From contig JADGIZ010000242.1 of assembly GCA_027604665.1 (NCBI GenBank), positions 1 through 18,502 on the forward strand: a stretch of DNA of 18,502 nt. The letters run 5' to 3'. The translations under genes were made by a program, and so were the position numbers. Every line of letters starts with the position of its first letter. Positions within the stretch are counted from its first letter, which is position 1. Shown in pieces: positions 8,966-18,428 of the stretch. Source of the DNA: Polyrhizophydium stewartii. Taxonomy: Eukaryota > Chytridiomycota > Chytridiomycetes > Rhizophydiales. The notes under the pieces are model-generated. The model had not been told where the DNA came from, did not search any database, and saw only the letters and a list, made by a program, of their open reading frames with translations.

Positions 8966-10018
8966 AAGCCTTGGGGAGAGGATTATTACTACCTTTATGG
9001 GGCCCAGTACGCAAGACTAATTAACGATGTTTTATTTTATGATTGTAGGTGTGGTCATTCTGTATTTATTGGTTTGCTGCAAAAATCAAATACCTCCCCC
9101 ATGCTTGTTGTAAATTAGTCTAGATCTATTCATTTTTCTCTATCCTGTTTTTAGAGGGGATATCTACCTTACTAGCATGCGGAGATAGTTCTATCTCTTA
9201 CCCTATCTGTGATTACTGTTGTATTTTATAGGTAAAATGCAAAGTGTAGTTAGCTAATTAGGCCGGGGATCCGAAGTGCTATAAAAATACGTTAGGGTTA
9301 ATAAACATAGAAAGAATAAACCCGGTGACCAAAAGATAGTTGAATTTTTATGGACAAATTTGATCTTGTTCAAGCTCTAACTCGCTTCGTTGAAGTTGGA
9401 ATTGCTAGTATGATTCGGTTTTAGTCGTGGTTTCGGCTGCGTTATTTTTAAATAGACCAGAGGAGTTGTATTATTTTAAATGCTTCGGTCTCCATCAGAC
9501 TGAGTCTCTCTGAAACTGTATAAACCTACAAGGAGTAATCATAAAAGTGGCCCAAAGTCAAATCACCATCAGTTTGACGGCCAATCGTAAGCCTAGCTTA
9601 TAGACCATTTAGTTAAGGACCACTACACCGAAATAATGAAAAGTGGAGCCAGTTTCTGCACAGGACATTTACAACTCATTATCCCGTGAGCCATTTCTGG
9701 AATTTGGAAGATTCGCAAATATACATGACATTCCAGTTTTGGTCAAGCTTTGTTGGGCGTCCATCGAGATTCTTACATCCTTGTTTATTTAGATCGACGA
9801 AGTCGATCAAAGATATGTTCTAACACAGATAATTACATTAATGAAGTATCGGATCATCAATAGGGTCTAAACCAGGTTGATTAGACATTAGATAAAGAGA
9901 TAATTGACATTAAAGAGAAGGAAGGAAGTGTTGTAACAGATGAAGGACGAGTTATTTGCAATCACTTGGGGATTTACCTTAATCTTCAATCTTTGAAATG
10001 GGGATTATCGATCTACGC
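8966..10018. other. AT-rich spacer, no supported gene
   Basis: No gene recognised. The only strong local structure is GATCGAC-GAA-GTCGATC (9792-9808), a 7-bp stem with a GAA loop. A similar GAA-loop hairpin, GCAAC-GAA-GTTGC, is at 14796-14808. Confidence 0.6.
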
Positions 10019-10115
10019 GGAGCTCGCCCCCCCTAGAGTTGCCGCGGATGCGGGAACTCGCCCTTCGGCCGAGTTTGAGATTGAACATGTTCCCACAAGG
10101 ACCGCGACTCATTGC
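10019..10115. repeat. GC-rich cluster
   Basis: GC-rich stretch with arms AACTCG (10055-10060) and CGAGTT (10070-10075), plus GCCGCGG and C-run blocks. It lies at the left edge of a long GC-poor block that starts near 10150. Confidence 0.6.
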
Positions 10116-10149
10116 GGCATAGAAATCAAAAGGGCTCATTGAGCGCCTT

Positions 10150-12600
10150 ATATTAGTATTTATAATATGTTAGACAATAAAAGATTTCTGTATTGATAGA
10201 AGATCCCCTTAGTTTTATATGACTTTTCTTACATGTGATTATCCTATAAATAATTCATAGGGATTTCAAGATGGTGGATAAGCTTTTATGTATGCAATAA
10301 TTGATCTACATGATCGTATAATCTTTTTTATGATTATTATATTTATAGTAGTTTCTTGGTTTCTATCCAGTGCTTTAATTAATAATGTCTCAATTAACAC
10401 ATTGAATTACCTAGTTTTTATTTATTATATTAGATGCTGAAATTATTGGAAATCAATGGTACAATGCCATTTTAGAGATAAAATTATCGTTACAGACTGA
10501 ATTCTAGAAATTTCTTATTTAATATACAGTCGATCAGGATTGGACTATGGAATATAGTGATTATCTTTCTGGTGAATCTCTTGATAGTTTTATGATTGAT
10601 GAAGCATCTTTATAATTGGGAGATCATAGACTGTTGATAATAATTTAATTTGACCTATTCATACCAGTATTCGCTTATTGATAAGTTCCAATGATGTTAT
10701 TCATTCTTTAGCCTTGAAAGTTGATGCTTTACCTGGGAGATGAAATTCTCTTGGTTTATTCTATGGACAATGTTCTTAATTATGTGGAACTAATATGCCT
10801 ATTGCTCTTCAAGCTGTTACTCATCCCATCTTCTATTTGATTCACTATCTAAATAGGGCTTCTTATAATATCGTTGTACTTTAATAAAAGCAAGGCTAGT
10901 CAGGTAGGACAAAATTATTGAGAAGTTGAGGTCTAATGATTCATACTTTATTTAGCAAGTTAAAGAATAAAGGAAAGGAGTAGAAGCTAACCATAGATTA
11001 ATATATTGTAAACTTAATTAGAAGAAGAAAATATAGATGAGGCTTATTAATTATTCTCTTTGGTTCCTCTAGGTAATACAAATTATATTTACAAGGGTTT
11101 TATTATCCAATAAATAAGATGTCTCCTCTTGTATAAAGGTTAATAATAGGAAATACTGTGGTGTAATAGCTTTATGGAACCTCTCATCTAATACAAATTT
11201 TTATGTATCAAATATTCTATACCCTAATAATCTATACGGTTTCCTTCTTTCTAAACTATTCAATTAGAGGCCATATTACCTGGGTAGAACCTCTACTATT
11301 TCATCTTAATTTATTACAAACTAATCATTGATTTAACATAGGGGCTTATTGGTTCTATTACCTGTATCTCTCTAAAAATTCCTTTAGATTTCTACTCTTA
11401 AGATCTTCTAATTAGAAATAAGTATAGAGTAGATACACCCTGTGTGGCTTATAGGTAATCTATTTATTTATAGTAGATGTATAAGTAAGGAATGTTATTC
11501 TAGTAGATCTTTCTTCTTTGGTTACCCTTCACTTTCTCTCATCTAAACTGGGATCTAGATTAAATAGAATATCTCCGTTAGATGGTTGGTTAATTTAATT
11601 AGTTTACTTGCTCTTCTCTACTGGATTTATGTTGTATTGAAAGAGATAGATATAGGATTAGAACCTTATCTGATTGTCCAAAAGTATAATAAAAACTCAT
11701 ATACCTACCAATAACAAAGATTATTATCCAAATTAAACATATCTATTTAGACTTATATCCGCTAGATAATCTATTATTATTAATTTTAACCTTCATCTAA
11801 TTAAATTATATCTGTCTATAAAGGGTACCTTGGTTTTAATAGGCCGAGTCTCTCAATTGGTCGGTTTACCAAAAGATAATCAATTATAGAGATTGTACCT
11901 AGGTAGCTTAATGATTTGTGGCTATTTTCATTAGTTAGCCATTACATAAAAGTTCTTATTAAAATAGAAGAATCTTCCGTGTATTATTGATTCGCTCATT
12001 AAAAAGATTCGCATGCTACAGATTTAAGTGTTTTCAACTCATGTACATGAGTGAGTATTATCATAATGAGGGTGCTCCTTTTAAATATCTTATTTAGGTT
12101 GAATTTTTTATATTTGGATTATATATCTAGCCTTAATTACTATGGTTGTTGTATATATGCCTTATTAATTAAGTAGGTTTATTGATACTAACATCCGTCT
12201 AAATTTGGTTATTTATTTATGTCGATATAGTGTATCTTTAGTGCAAATTCCAATAGTATGTAGACCATTTTATCTTAACTAAAGATTATAATAATACGAT
12301 AAGTAGAATCTATCTAATTGCCACAGGTTGACTTAATAAAAAGTTTTATTGTAAAAATCATGTAAGCCAATTTACAATAGCTATCTAAAGTTATTTTAAT
12401 TCTCATTAATCGATTGTAGTTAAATACCTTTTTTAGATAAAGATTTGTTGGAATTAACTATAATTATTTTACAGCGGGTTCACAAATTGCGTCAGATGTT
12501 TAGCGATCCCATAAGTAATTTACTCATGATCTGCCTATATTAGTTAATATTAAACCGATATGTTCCAAATGCAATAATCGTAAACCATAAGATAGGCTAA
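10150..12600. other. Long GC-poor block, no gene seen
   Basis: About 2.4 kb of strongly AT-rich sequence with TAA and TAG in every frame and almost no GC palindromes. The one clear exception is the perfect 16-bp palindrome ACTCATGTACATGAGT at 12037-12052. The texture (many TCTT, CTAAT and TTATTA words) is like 16960-18420, but I found no long alignable repeat between the two by eye. No tRNA or rRNA motif was recognised. Confidence 0.65.
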
Positions 12601-12614
12601 TGATATTGTTATAG

Positions 12615-12631
12615 TCGAACCTCTGGTTCGA
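12615..12631. repeat. TCGAACC-TCT-GGTTCGA hairpin
   Basis: Perfect 7-bp stem with a TCT loop. Shares the CCTCTGG core with 15923-15937 and resembles the inner hairpin at 5629-5645. It looks superficially like a tRNA T-arm but has no acceptor or anticodon partner nearby. Confidence 0.8.
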
Positions 12632-12743
12632 GTGTTTCGCTTAATTACTAAAGCATCTAACTAATAGCTGGTATATCATCGCATCAAAGGTGCTACTCTA
12701 AATACAAGATCGACGATAGGTCGATGCGGATTTCATTTTGACC

Positions 12744-12766
12744 GGCCCCCGTACGGGGCCTTTTTT
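12744..12766 (+). terminator. Intrinsic-terminator-like GC hairpin with T6
   Basis: GGCCCC (12744-12749) pairs with GGGGCC (12755-12760) around CGTAC, followed at once by six T residues (12761-12766). The shape is that of an intrinsic terminator for plus-strand transcripts. No gene is recognised upstream, and mitochondria do not generally rely on such terminators, so it may be another dispersed GC hairpin. Confidence 0.45.
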
Positions 12767-12872
12767 ACTCTTGATCTCACCCTTGTAAGTTGAAATTATG
12801 GTTATATTTAGCAGACCAAAGTAAATATAACACCCAAGGTGTGACCTTGCAAAAGAATGTTTGTTGCAATAG

Positions 12873-12893
12873 AGAACACTCTTTGTGTGTTCT
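12873..12893. repeat. AGAACAC/GTGTTCT hairpin
   Basis: Seven-bp perfect stem (12873-12879 with 12887-12893) and a 7-base loop. It lies inside the longest standard-code frame in the window (minus 12698-12958, 86 codons), which also crosses the terminator-like hairpin. That makes the frame unlikely to be a gene. Confidence 0.65.
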
Positions 12894-12964
12894 TTAAGAC
12901 GATCAGTAATCATCCTGATGGCGATAGGTGATGAATCAGATAAAGATATTAAACCCATTTATTA

Positions 12965-12981
12965 TCGATCCTTTGGATCGA
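12965..12981. repeat. TCGATCC-TTT-GGATCGA hairpin
   Basis: Perfect 7-bp stem with a TTT loop. The GATCCTTTGGATC core is identical to 4848-4860, and CCTTTGG recurs at four other places on this strand. Confidence 0.82.
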
Positions 12982-13049
12982 CCTATGAGGAATTGTCTAA
13001 TAAAAAGAGGGTTTGCGATCGGAGTCCTATCTAAGATTTCTAGTAACTA

Positions 13050-13343
13050 ATACAATATTGTGGTGAGATAATTGGAAATTGTAAATTGAAAATATTTTCA
13101 TAAAACTTGATTTAGAATTGGATCTTTAGTTAAAACCATTCAAGGAACATAAGTGTCCCTATTTCTTGAATTAGGTAAAACAGGAGTTGACAAATTCTCT
13201 AATGAATCTTCTAATGGTGAATTAATTGGAGGATTATATGTATTAATGATTATATTACTTACTGTGTCAACAAAATTGAACTGAGGAGACTCATGAAAAA
13301 TTTCATTAACCAATTCAGGATTCTCATTAGCTATATAACGTAC
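13050..13343 (-). pseudogene. Possible decayed reading frame (TGA = Trp)
   Basis: Reading minus with TGA as Trp, 98 codons are open between in-frame TAG triplets at 13344-13346 and 13047-13049. Continuing upstream in the same frame there are only TAG 13383, TAA 13443 and TAG 13560 to about 13570. The inferred product is polar and rich in Asn, Pro and acidic residues, with two Trp specified by TGA. I recognise no family motif and see no start or complete gene. The stop density is below chance expectation over this stretch but not decisively so. It could be a remnant of a mitochondrial reading frame or a chance open run. Confidence 0.2.
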
Positions 13344-13584
13344 CTATCTTAATACATGATCAGGGTCATTTGGATCTATGGCCTAATCTTCAGTTTCTAA
13401 AAAGAGTGGTCTATACGTGGTAGTCTTCTGGTCTACAGTAGATTAGCGGAAGGGAGGTTGGCCGATCAAAATCCAAATAGATCCTCCTCATCAAAATGAG
13501 TGAATTAAATCAGTAAGAGAATCTATAATAATGGAGAGGAGATCAAATCAACATATCAGCTACCAAAAATTCATTTAAAGGTTG

Positions 13585-13653
13585 GGAACCCCTCTGGCTT
13601 ACATTCTCAACAGAGACTCGAGTATTGATAATTACTTCTGCCAAAGGGGTTCC
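13585..13653. repeat. Inverted repeat with GGAACCCCTYTGGC arms
   Basis: GGAACCCCTCTGGC (13585-13598) and GCCAAAGGGGTTCC (13640-13653) are complementary at 13 of 14 positions, separated by 41 bases. The left arm carries the CCTCTGG core and the right arm its CCTTTGG counterpart, the two core types found in small hairpins elsewhere. Confidence 0.8.
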
Positions 13654-13676
13654 TTGTCATCGGGTATTCTTAAAAC

Positions 13677-13720
13677 AAATCGGCCCGGAGGGGCGATTAG
13701 CGCGACTAGTCGCGCCAATC
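13677..13720 (+). repeat. Composite element: 25-nt repeat plus 26-nt palindrome
   Basis: 13677-13701 is the exact reverse complement of 8813-8837. It overlaps a 26-nt near-palindrome at 13695-13720, whose centre GCGCGACTAGTCGCGC (13700-13715) is perfect; only one pair outside it mismatches. The palindrome is missing at the 8813 copy, so the two parts were joined here or separated there. Confidence 0.87.
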
Positions 13721-13871
13721 TAACTCATAGGAAAGTTTCCACATCACTAATCTAGTCTCTTCAATTAGTTTATTCTTACCTACAATCATCCGAGTACCGA
13801 GAATTTCGGGTGAATACCTGTTTATTATCAATTTGCCAAGATCAAGGCCAAGGCTGCCTTAGGAAGAGCTT

Positions 13872-13941
13872 ACATCGTACGATGTCATCTCCTCTGTCGT
13901 GGCTTTCCAATTTCTATTTGTTTAGGATCCTTTAAGGATCC
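13872..13941. repeat. Two small palindromes
   Basis: ACATCGTACGATGT (13872-13885) is a perfect 14-bp palindrome. GGATCCT-TTA-AGGATCC (13925-13941) is a perfect 7-bp hairpin related to the GATCC/GGATC hairpins at 4848 and 12968. Confidence 0.75.
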
Positions 13942-13986
13942 AATTTTCTATTTTAGGGGATAAATAGACCCTAGAGGTTGACCCTA

Positions 13987-14352
13987 TTCCTCCAGGGTTA
14001 CTTTTATTCAATTCTTACTAGAGCATCTTATAGATGCTCTTCGATTCACGTCTACTCCCGGATTCATGCCCCCCAGGCGCTCCAGAAGAATGGTAGTAAC
14101 ATGAATCTGATAGGGGTTCTTTCTGACTAATATACATCTAATATTAATAGGTATCTTTGTGTGTGCTATATAACCAGCTTGGAAGAAACCGGTGGTACGA
14201 TAACTCAGGATGAGGATAGAACCCAAAAACCAGAAGTTGCTTGTATTAATGATCGCCATGGATGGTCAAATAAGTTGTATAGTAGTGAATAATCCTGATA
14301 AGAGGTAATAAACCGTCAATCTTATAGATCAACCTACACCAAGATATGCAAA
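13987..14352 (-). pseudogene. Possible decayed reading frame (TGA = Trp)
   Basis: Reading minus with TGA as Trp, 122 codons are open from after TAA (14353-14355) to TAG (13984-13986), with three TGA codons inside. The standard-code part is 14008-14259, starting at ATG 14259. The middle is hydrophobic, with Leu, Ile, Phe and Tyr runs that could be a membrane segment; the C-terminal part is basic. It crosses the 9-bp hairpin at 14020-14040, which argues against a conserved protein there. No family is recognised and a chance origin is plausible. Confidence 0.18.
14020..14040. repeat. AGAGCATCT-TAT-AGATGCTCT hairpin
   Basis: Perfect 9-bp stem with a 3-base loop, one of the longest simple hairpins in the AT-rich background. 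It does not share its stem with other hairpins in the window. Confidence 0.8.
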
Positions 14353-14400
14353 TTAGGAGATCTTCGATTTGCCGATAGCCTGCTTTTTAGGTTAACGGTT

Positions 14401-14478
14401 GGCGCTACGCTTCGTTCTCTCTCGCTCCCACTCGGTCGCCCCCTCATTCCGCTTCGGGCCGAACTGCGTCTTCGCTTT
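14401..14478. other. Pyrimidine-skewed GC island
   Basis: About 80 bases rich in C and T on the plus strand (CTCTCTCGCTCCC, GTCGCCCCCTC), with GC content far above the flanks. Unlike the other GC clusters it has no strong palindrome. No gene or RNA motif recognised. Confidence 0.5.
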
Positions 14479-15500
14479 ATGATCTAGTGAGACCTCCTCC
14501 TTAGTTATTTATTCTTGAGCATATGATACTAAATAAGAAGTAACCAGCAATATGGTAAGGTATTGATAGATGGTCAAGACCAAAGCGTAATAAAGACAGT
14601 GACACAGGTAGTAGTCAGCAGGAGTTGATGGGATCTAAGGGAACCTAATAAATAGTAATAAGCAATGAAACTAATAAAAGCTGAAGGCTAAAGTAAGGTG
14701 GATGATTAATAAGGATAAATGAACCTAGATTGTGGCTCTCTAGTTTAATTAGAATTCAGTAATATTGAGACATCTTATTGTGGTTGAGTGAAAAAGCAAC
14801 GAAGTTGCGAAGAGTCTGAATGGAATGCTATAACCTTTTAAGGGAGTCTAAGGATTTTAGAAGATTAGGGATATTCTTGACCTGAAACTACAATTGATTA
14901 TTTTGGCATATTTTCTAGGATATTTTAAATTAATAAGCTAATTACCATAGAACTTATCAGGTCAATTAATGATAATCTCAGAAGATCCGAATTATTCCTG
15001 TAGTACTTTAGCTCATTAATGTAACAGCTAAACCAGCGTCAATATATTATTGAAGGATTACTAATCCATGGGGAAATCAGATTTTGGACCAGAGTTATCA
15101 AGACGAATACGTTGTATTGAGGTGCCAGAGATAAAGGTAGAAATATTACGCTTGATTTGTGAAAAGAGTTAAGATTGAACAACTGTAAGTTGTGTAAAGC
15201 TATTACAACTACTGAACAGAAATATCATTAGTTCAATACTCGTAGTTACTGGATTATCAATATCATCCTGTGGTTACAAATGGCAACTGTAGATGTTTTC
15301 CTCTCCTATCTTAGTATTATATGAATTGTGTAGAGACCTCAACAATCATCTTCATTAACTGTATTCTTATCAACTTAACCAGGGTCTATTACATAATTGA
15401 ATCATTATGGCCCGCCTCATTTACACCGAAGAAACCTAAAGGAGTGCTATAATTTAAGTAGATTGGATAATGCTCATTGTATCGATAACCGTAAATAGAT
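14479..15500. other. AT-rich spacer, no supported gene
   Basis: Stops throughout. The plus strand is purine-skewed at about 14560-14700. Small hairpins GCAAC-GAA-GTTGC (14796-14808) and ACAACT-GTA-AGTTGT (about 15179-15193) are present. A 34-codon plus-strand frame beginning with ATG 15068 and ending TAA near 15172 has no recognisable motif and is too short to support. Confidence 0.55.
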
Positions 15501-15504
15501 GGAA

Positions 15505-15544
15505 GCGCTCTTACGAGCGCCGGTCCTTATGGTTGGGCGGACCG
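15505..15544. repeat. Adjacent hairpin pair
   Basis: GCGCTC (15505-15510) pairs with GAGCGC (15515-15520) around TTAC. CGGTCC (15521-15526) then pairs with GGACCG (15539-15544). The second stem is the same as the outer stem of the nested hairpin at 5612-5655. An A-rich run follows (CGCAAAAAAG). Confidence 0.8.
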
Positions 15545-15922
15545 CAAAAAAGAAAAACAAAGAAACTAAAGTTCGGAAAATTGCTGAGACTATTATTCTA
15601 TTCCATATTGAAACTCCTATCAATTACAGGACTATAATAATTCATCTTAATGAGGTGCTTTTTAACCTAAAAGTCTAAACTGACGGATTCTAATAAAATG
15701 GTGTAAAGCTTTGAAGAAAGTTTGGTTAATAAACATGAATAATACAATAAAGCATTAATAGAATGTCCAGGTTGACCCAATAGACTGTAGGGTGTGGCTT
15801 TTAGTGAGAGTTTGGTTTTCCTGATTTCATAAGGTTTGAAAAATCTATTCATCACGTTCACAACTTTAATTAATCTTTAGAAAATATACTTGTATAACTT
15901 CAAAAGCATCTAATGGGAGAAG
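15545..15922. other. Spacer with a minus-strand open run
   Basis: The minus strand is open for 64 codons at 15667-15861 and continues in frame past a single TAG (15664-15666) for about 27 more codons to another TAG. The product is Leu/Lys/Ser-rich without recognisable motif. Chance length; not called as a gene. Confidence 0.4.
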
Positions 15923-15937
15923 GCAACCTCTGGTTGC
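15923..15937. repeat. GCAACC-TCT-GGTTGC hairpin
   Basis: Perfect 6-bp stem. Differs from the inner hairpin of 5629-5645 only in the loop (TCT versus TCC). Carries the CCTCTGG core shared with 12615-12631. Confidence 0.82.
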
Positions 15938-16920
15938 TTGGTTTAAGATCCTTCAGCTTATACCTATTTGATAGTCTACCATTATCGAATCAGAGATTCT
16001 ACTTATTAAGTGTTTTAATGTTACTACAATTGGACTAGGATGGTCTTATTCAGATGGATTTGAGTATTCACAGATGATTAGAAGAGCAGCTAACTCTCTG
16101 TATGGCTGAATTCGAAATACCTAAGTACATCAAGATTTCCATGTAGTTAAAAGGAATCACAACACTTATGAGAGTAACAAGAAATACCAAGAAGAATATA
16201 AGACGAGAATGACGGATTTGCCGGATGAAACTTAATTAGTAGTGTAGGATCAATAGTAAGTGTAGTTCATATAACTCGGATTTGGCTATTTATTATCTCA
16301 AATTAGAAAACTACTATTAATATTAAGCCAAATCCCTGTATTGAGCCTTAGTGGCATTTGAACGTATTATCAAATTCATTCTCTAGGCAATTCTACCGAC
16401 TACTCAACAATTCTAATGCAGTTAATACGTAAATCCAATTTGCATGTCTATTAAGAGTATAACCCGTCATTCAACTTTACCTAATCTACATGGATTTGTC
16501 TAATCAATAAATTGGTAAGGATACCAAATCGGGTACACCATCTTTAGTATTAATAGAGTATCAGTAGGGTAAAATAATCATCAAACTAGTCTCAAACAAA
16601 ATGACTAGGTTCTAATCAATAAACATTTCTATCCCGGATTGTATAGAATTTTAACAATTTATAAACCCCATATCTAATTATTTTAGGTTCTAATGATCCA
16701 CCTATCTTCTTAGTCTAAATACATATGTTCTTATCCTTACAGCCTCTGATCTGGTAAGTTTATTAGTTAACAAGAGAACTAAATAGTTAATATAGCTTAT
16801 AACTAAACAATCAAATCTTCTTCTGGTCTAATTTCAACTAGATAGAGGAGCTATCTTAATGTGTATCCTAACCTTATACAATACAAGAATGTAGGAGATG
16901 GTACATACTCTGTGACCTAG
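15938..16920. other. AT-rich spacer, nothing recognised
   Basis: No frame, RNA gene or GC hairpin supported. The motif ACACCATCT occurs at 16535-16543 (see findings). Confidence 0.6.
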
Positions 16921-16960
16921 AATTGCCGCTTTGCGGGAATTCGTGCGTACGCACTGAATT
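16921..16960. repeat. Isolated pair of hairpins in GC-poor DNA
   Basis: AATTGCCGC (16921-16929) pairs with GCGGGAATT (16933-16941) with one mismatch around TTT. Immediately after, the perfect palindrome GTGCGTACGCAC (16943-16954) is flanked by AATTC (16938-16942) and GAATT (16956-16960). The two structures compete for the shared GAATTC, so only one can form fully at a time. Confidence 0.78.
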
Positions 16961-18428
16961 TGTATTAAAGAAGGATAGAGGGAAAATAAGTAATTATCTC
17001 ATAGGATATCTCAAAATAGGTATTAGTTTAAATAGAAATACTAAACTTTTTAACATATATAATCATTAGATTTTGGTTCTCCACAGTTTAGGTCTCCTAT
17101 ACCTTCTTCTAGTAGAATAGAAGCCATCCTGTCTCTAAAGGTGTAACCTACCCTATTAGGAAATAATAGATAACCCAGATTCTCTTATAAAATAAGGTAT
17201 AATCTTCTGGAAATAAGTAAATTCAGATTTTAATCCAAATAAATAATTCTAAGCTAATTTTAGATTACAGAACCTTTCATTCTAAATCTACAACAGAAAT
17301 AATATACAAAGCTTCATATGAAGCTGGTTCCCTCCCATTAATTCGGTTTCTCAACTTTAATTAAATCTTGCTAAGGTATACATTATAGATAAGTGTTATT
17401 GGGATTCTACATCATATTTCTCTGTACCAACTCGTTTGGGCTTATATAAGAAAGAGGACCTAATTAATCATGAATCTCATGATGCTGTATATATGGAGGA
17501 CTATATTTCTATTCTCAACTATTGTATTCCTAGCTTTTGTCTCCTCTGGATGTTCTAATTTCAATTTCTAGGATTCTATTCATAAGCTTAGATCTAGATA
17601 ATTAGGTATATCTATAAAGAATTGTGGATATAGTCTTTTAGAATTCATAAGAACGTACTTAAAGATGTTCTAGGTTCTTTAATATATAGATAATCTTTCC
17701 CTTCTAAATAACTTTCTTTAACCAATTATTTTGTACCCTTCTATATTGTATAGAGGCCAATAATTCAAATAAGAAATATAATCTAGATATAAAAACTTAT
17801 TAAAGTGTAGATATTATAATAGGACCCCATACCTTCTTCTTCCAATATAATCTACCCCTTTTTCTAATTATAGCCTAGTATATATCATTCTCTACCAAAC
17901 ATAAGCATTTATAAAGAATGGAGAGATCATAAACCTGGATAATCTAATGGTTCTCTTGGCCTTGTCTCTAATAGATTTAATTAACAGCGTATATATTAAT
18001 TGGGTTGTACATTTTTAGTTAGGTTTTCTCTACAAATAAGATCTATTTAGTAGCCTATAAAGAGAACATCTTAGAAAGATATGTAGCTCAAATAACTATA
18101 TATCCCATGATTTATAAAGAATTATCTGTACCCTATCTTATAAAAGAGGAACAAAATCACACGATACTTCATCTATTTAACTCGGTCTAATTTTTAATAT
18201 TACACCTATTATTGATTTATTCATAAGGATCTTTGGTTCTTATATTAGATACCTTATCAATCCCTAACTTTATCCTTCTATTTGACATAGGATGCGTCAT
18301 AATAGATCCAGCACATAAGTTATTATATAGAAGTCAAGTAGAAGAATTATAGAGGGAAAAACACAATTAATAAAGGAGATTGGTTAATAAAATTTCAATA
18401 ATTACCCTATTTGGCTTTTCAAATTAAT
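16961..18428. other. GC-poor block, no gene seen
   Basis: Strongly AT-rich, with stops in all frames and almost no GC palindromes, similar in texture to 10150-12600. The one strong structure is the perfect 16-bp palindrome AGCTTCATATGAAGCT at 17310-17325. No group I or II intron core, tRNA or rRNA motif recognised. Confidence 0.62.

Noticed and set aside
12615..12631. Possible tRNA T-arm (GGTTCGA)
   Set aside because: It is a self-contained hairpin shared in form with other loci; no acceptor, D or anticodon stem could be placed around it.
12698..12958. Longest standard-code frame (86 codons, minus)
   Set aside because: It crosses a GC hairpin with a T run and a second hairpin, shows no recognisable motif, and its length is expected by chance in this much AT-rich sequence.
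17626..17640. GGATATAGTCTT, similar to the S element of group I introns
   Set aside because: No matching P, Q or R elements or P7 pairing were found upstream.
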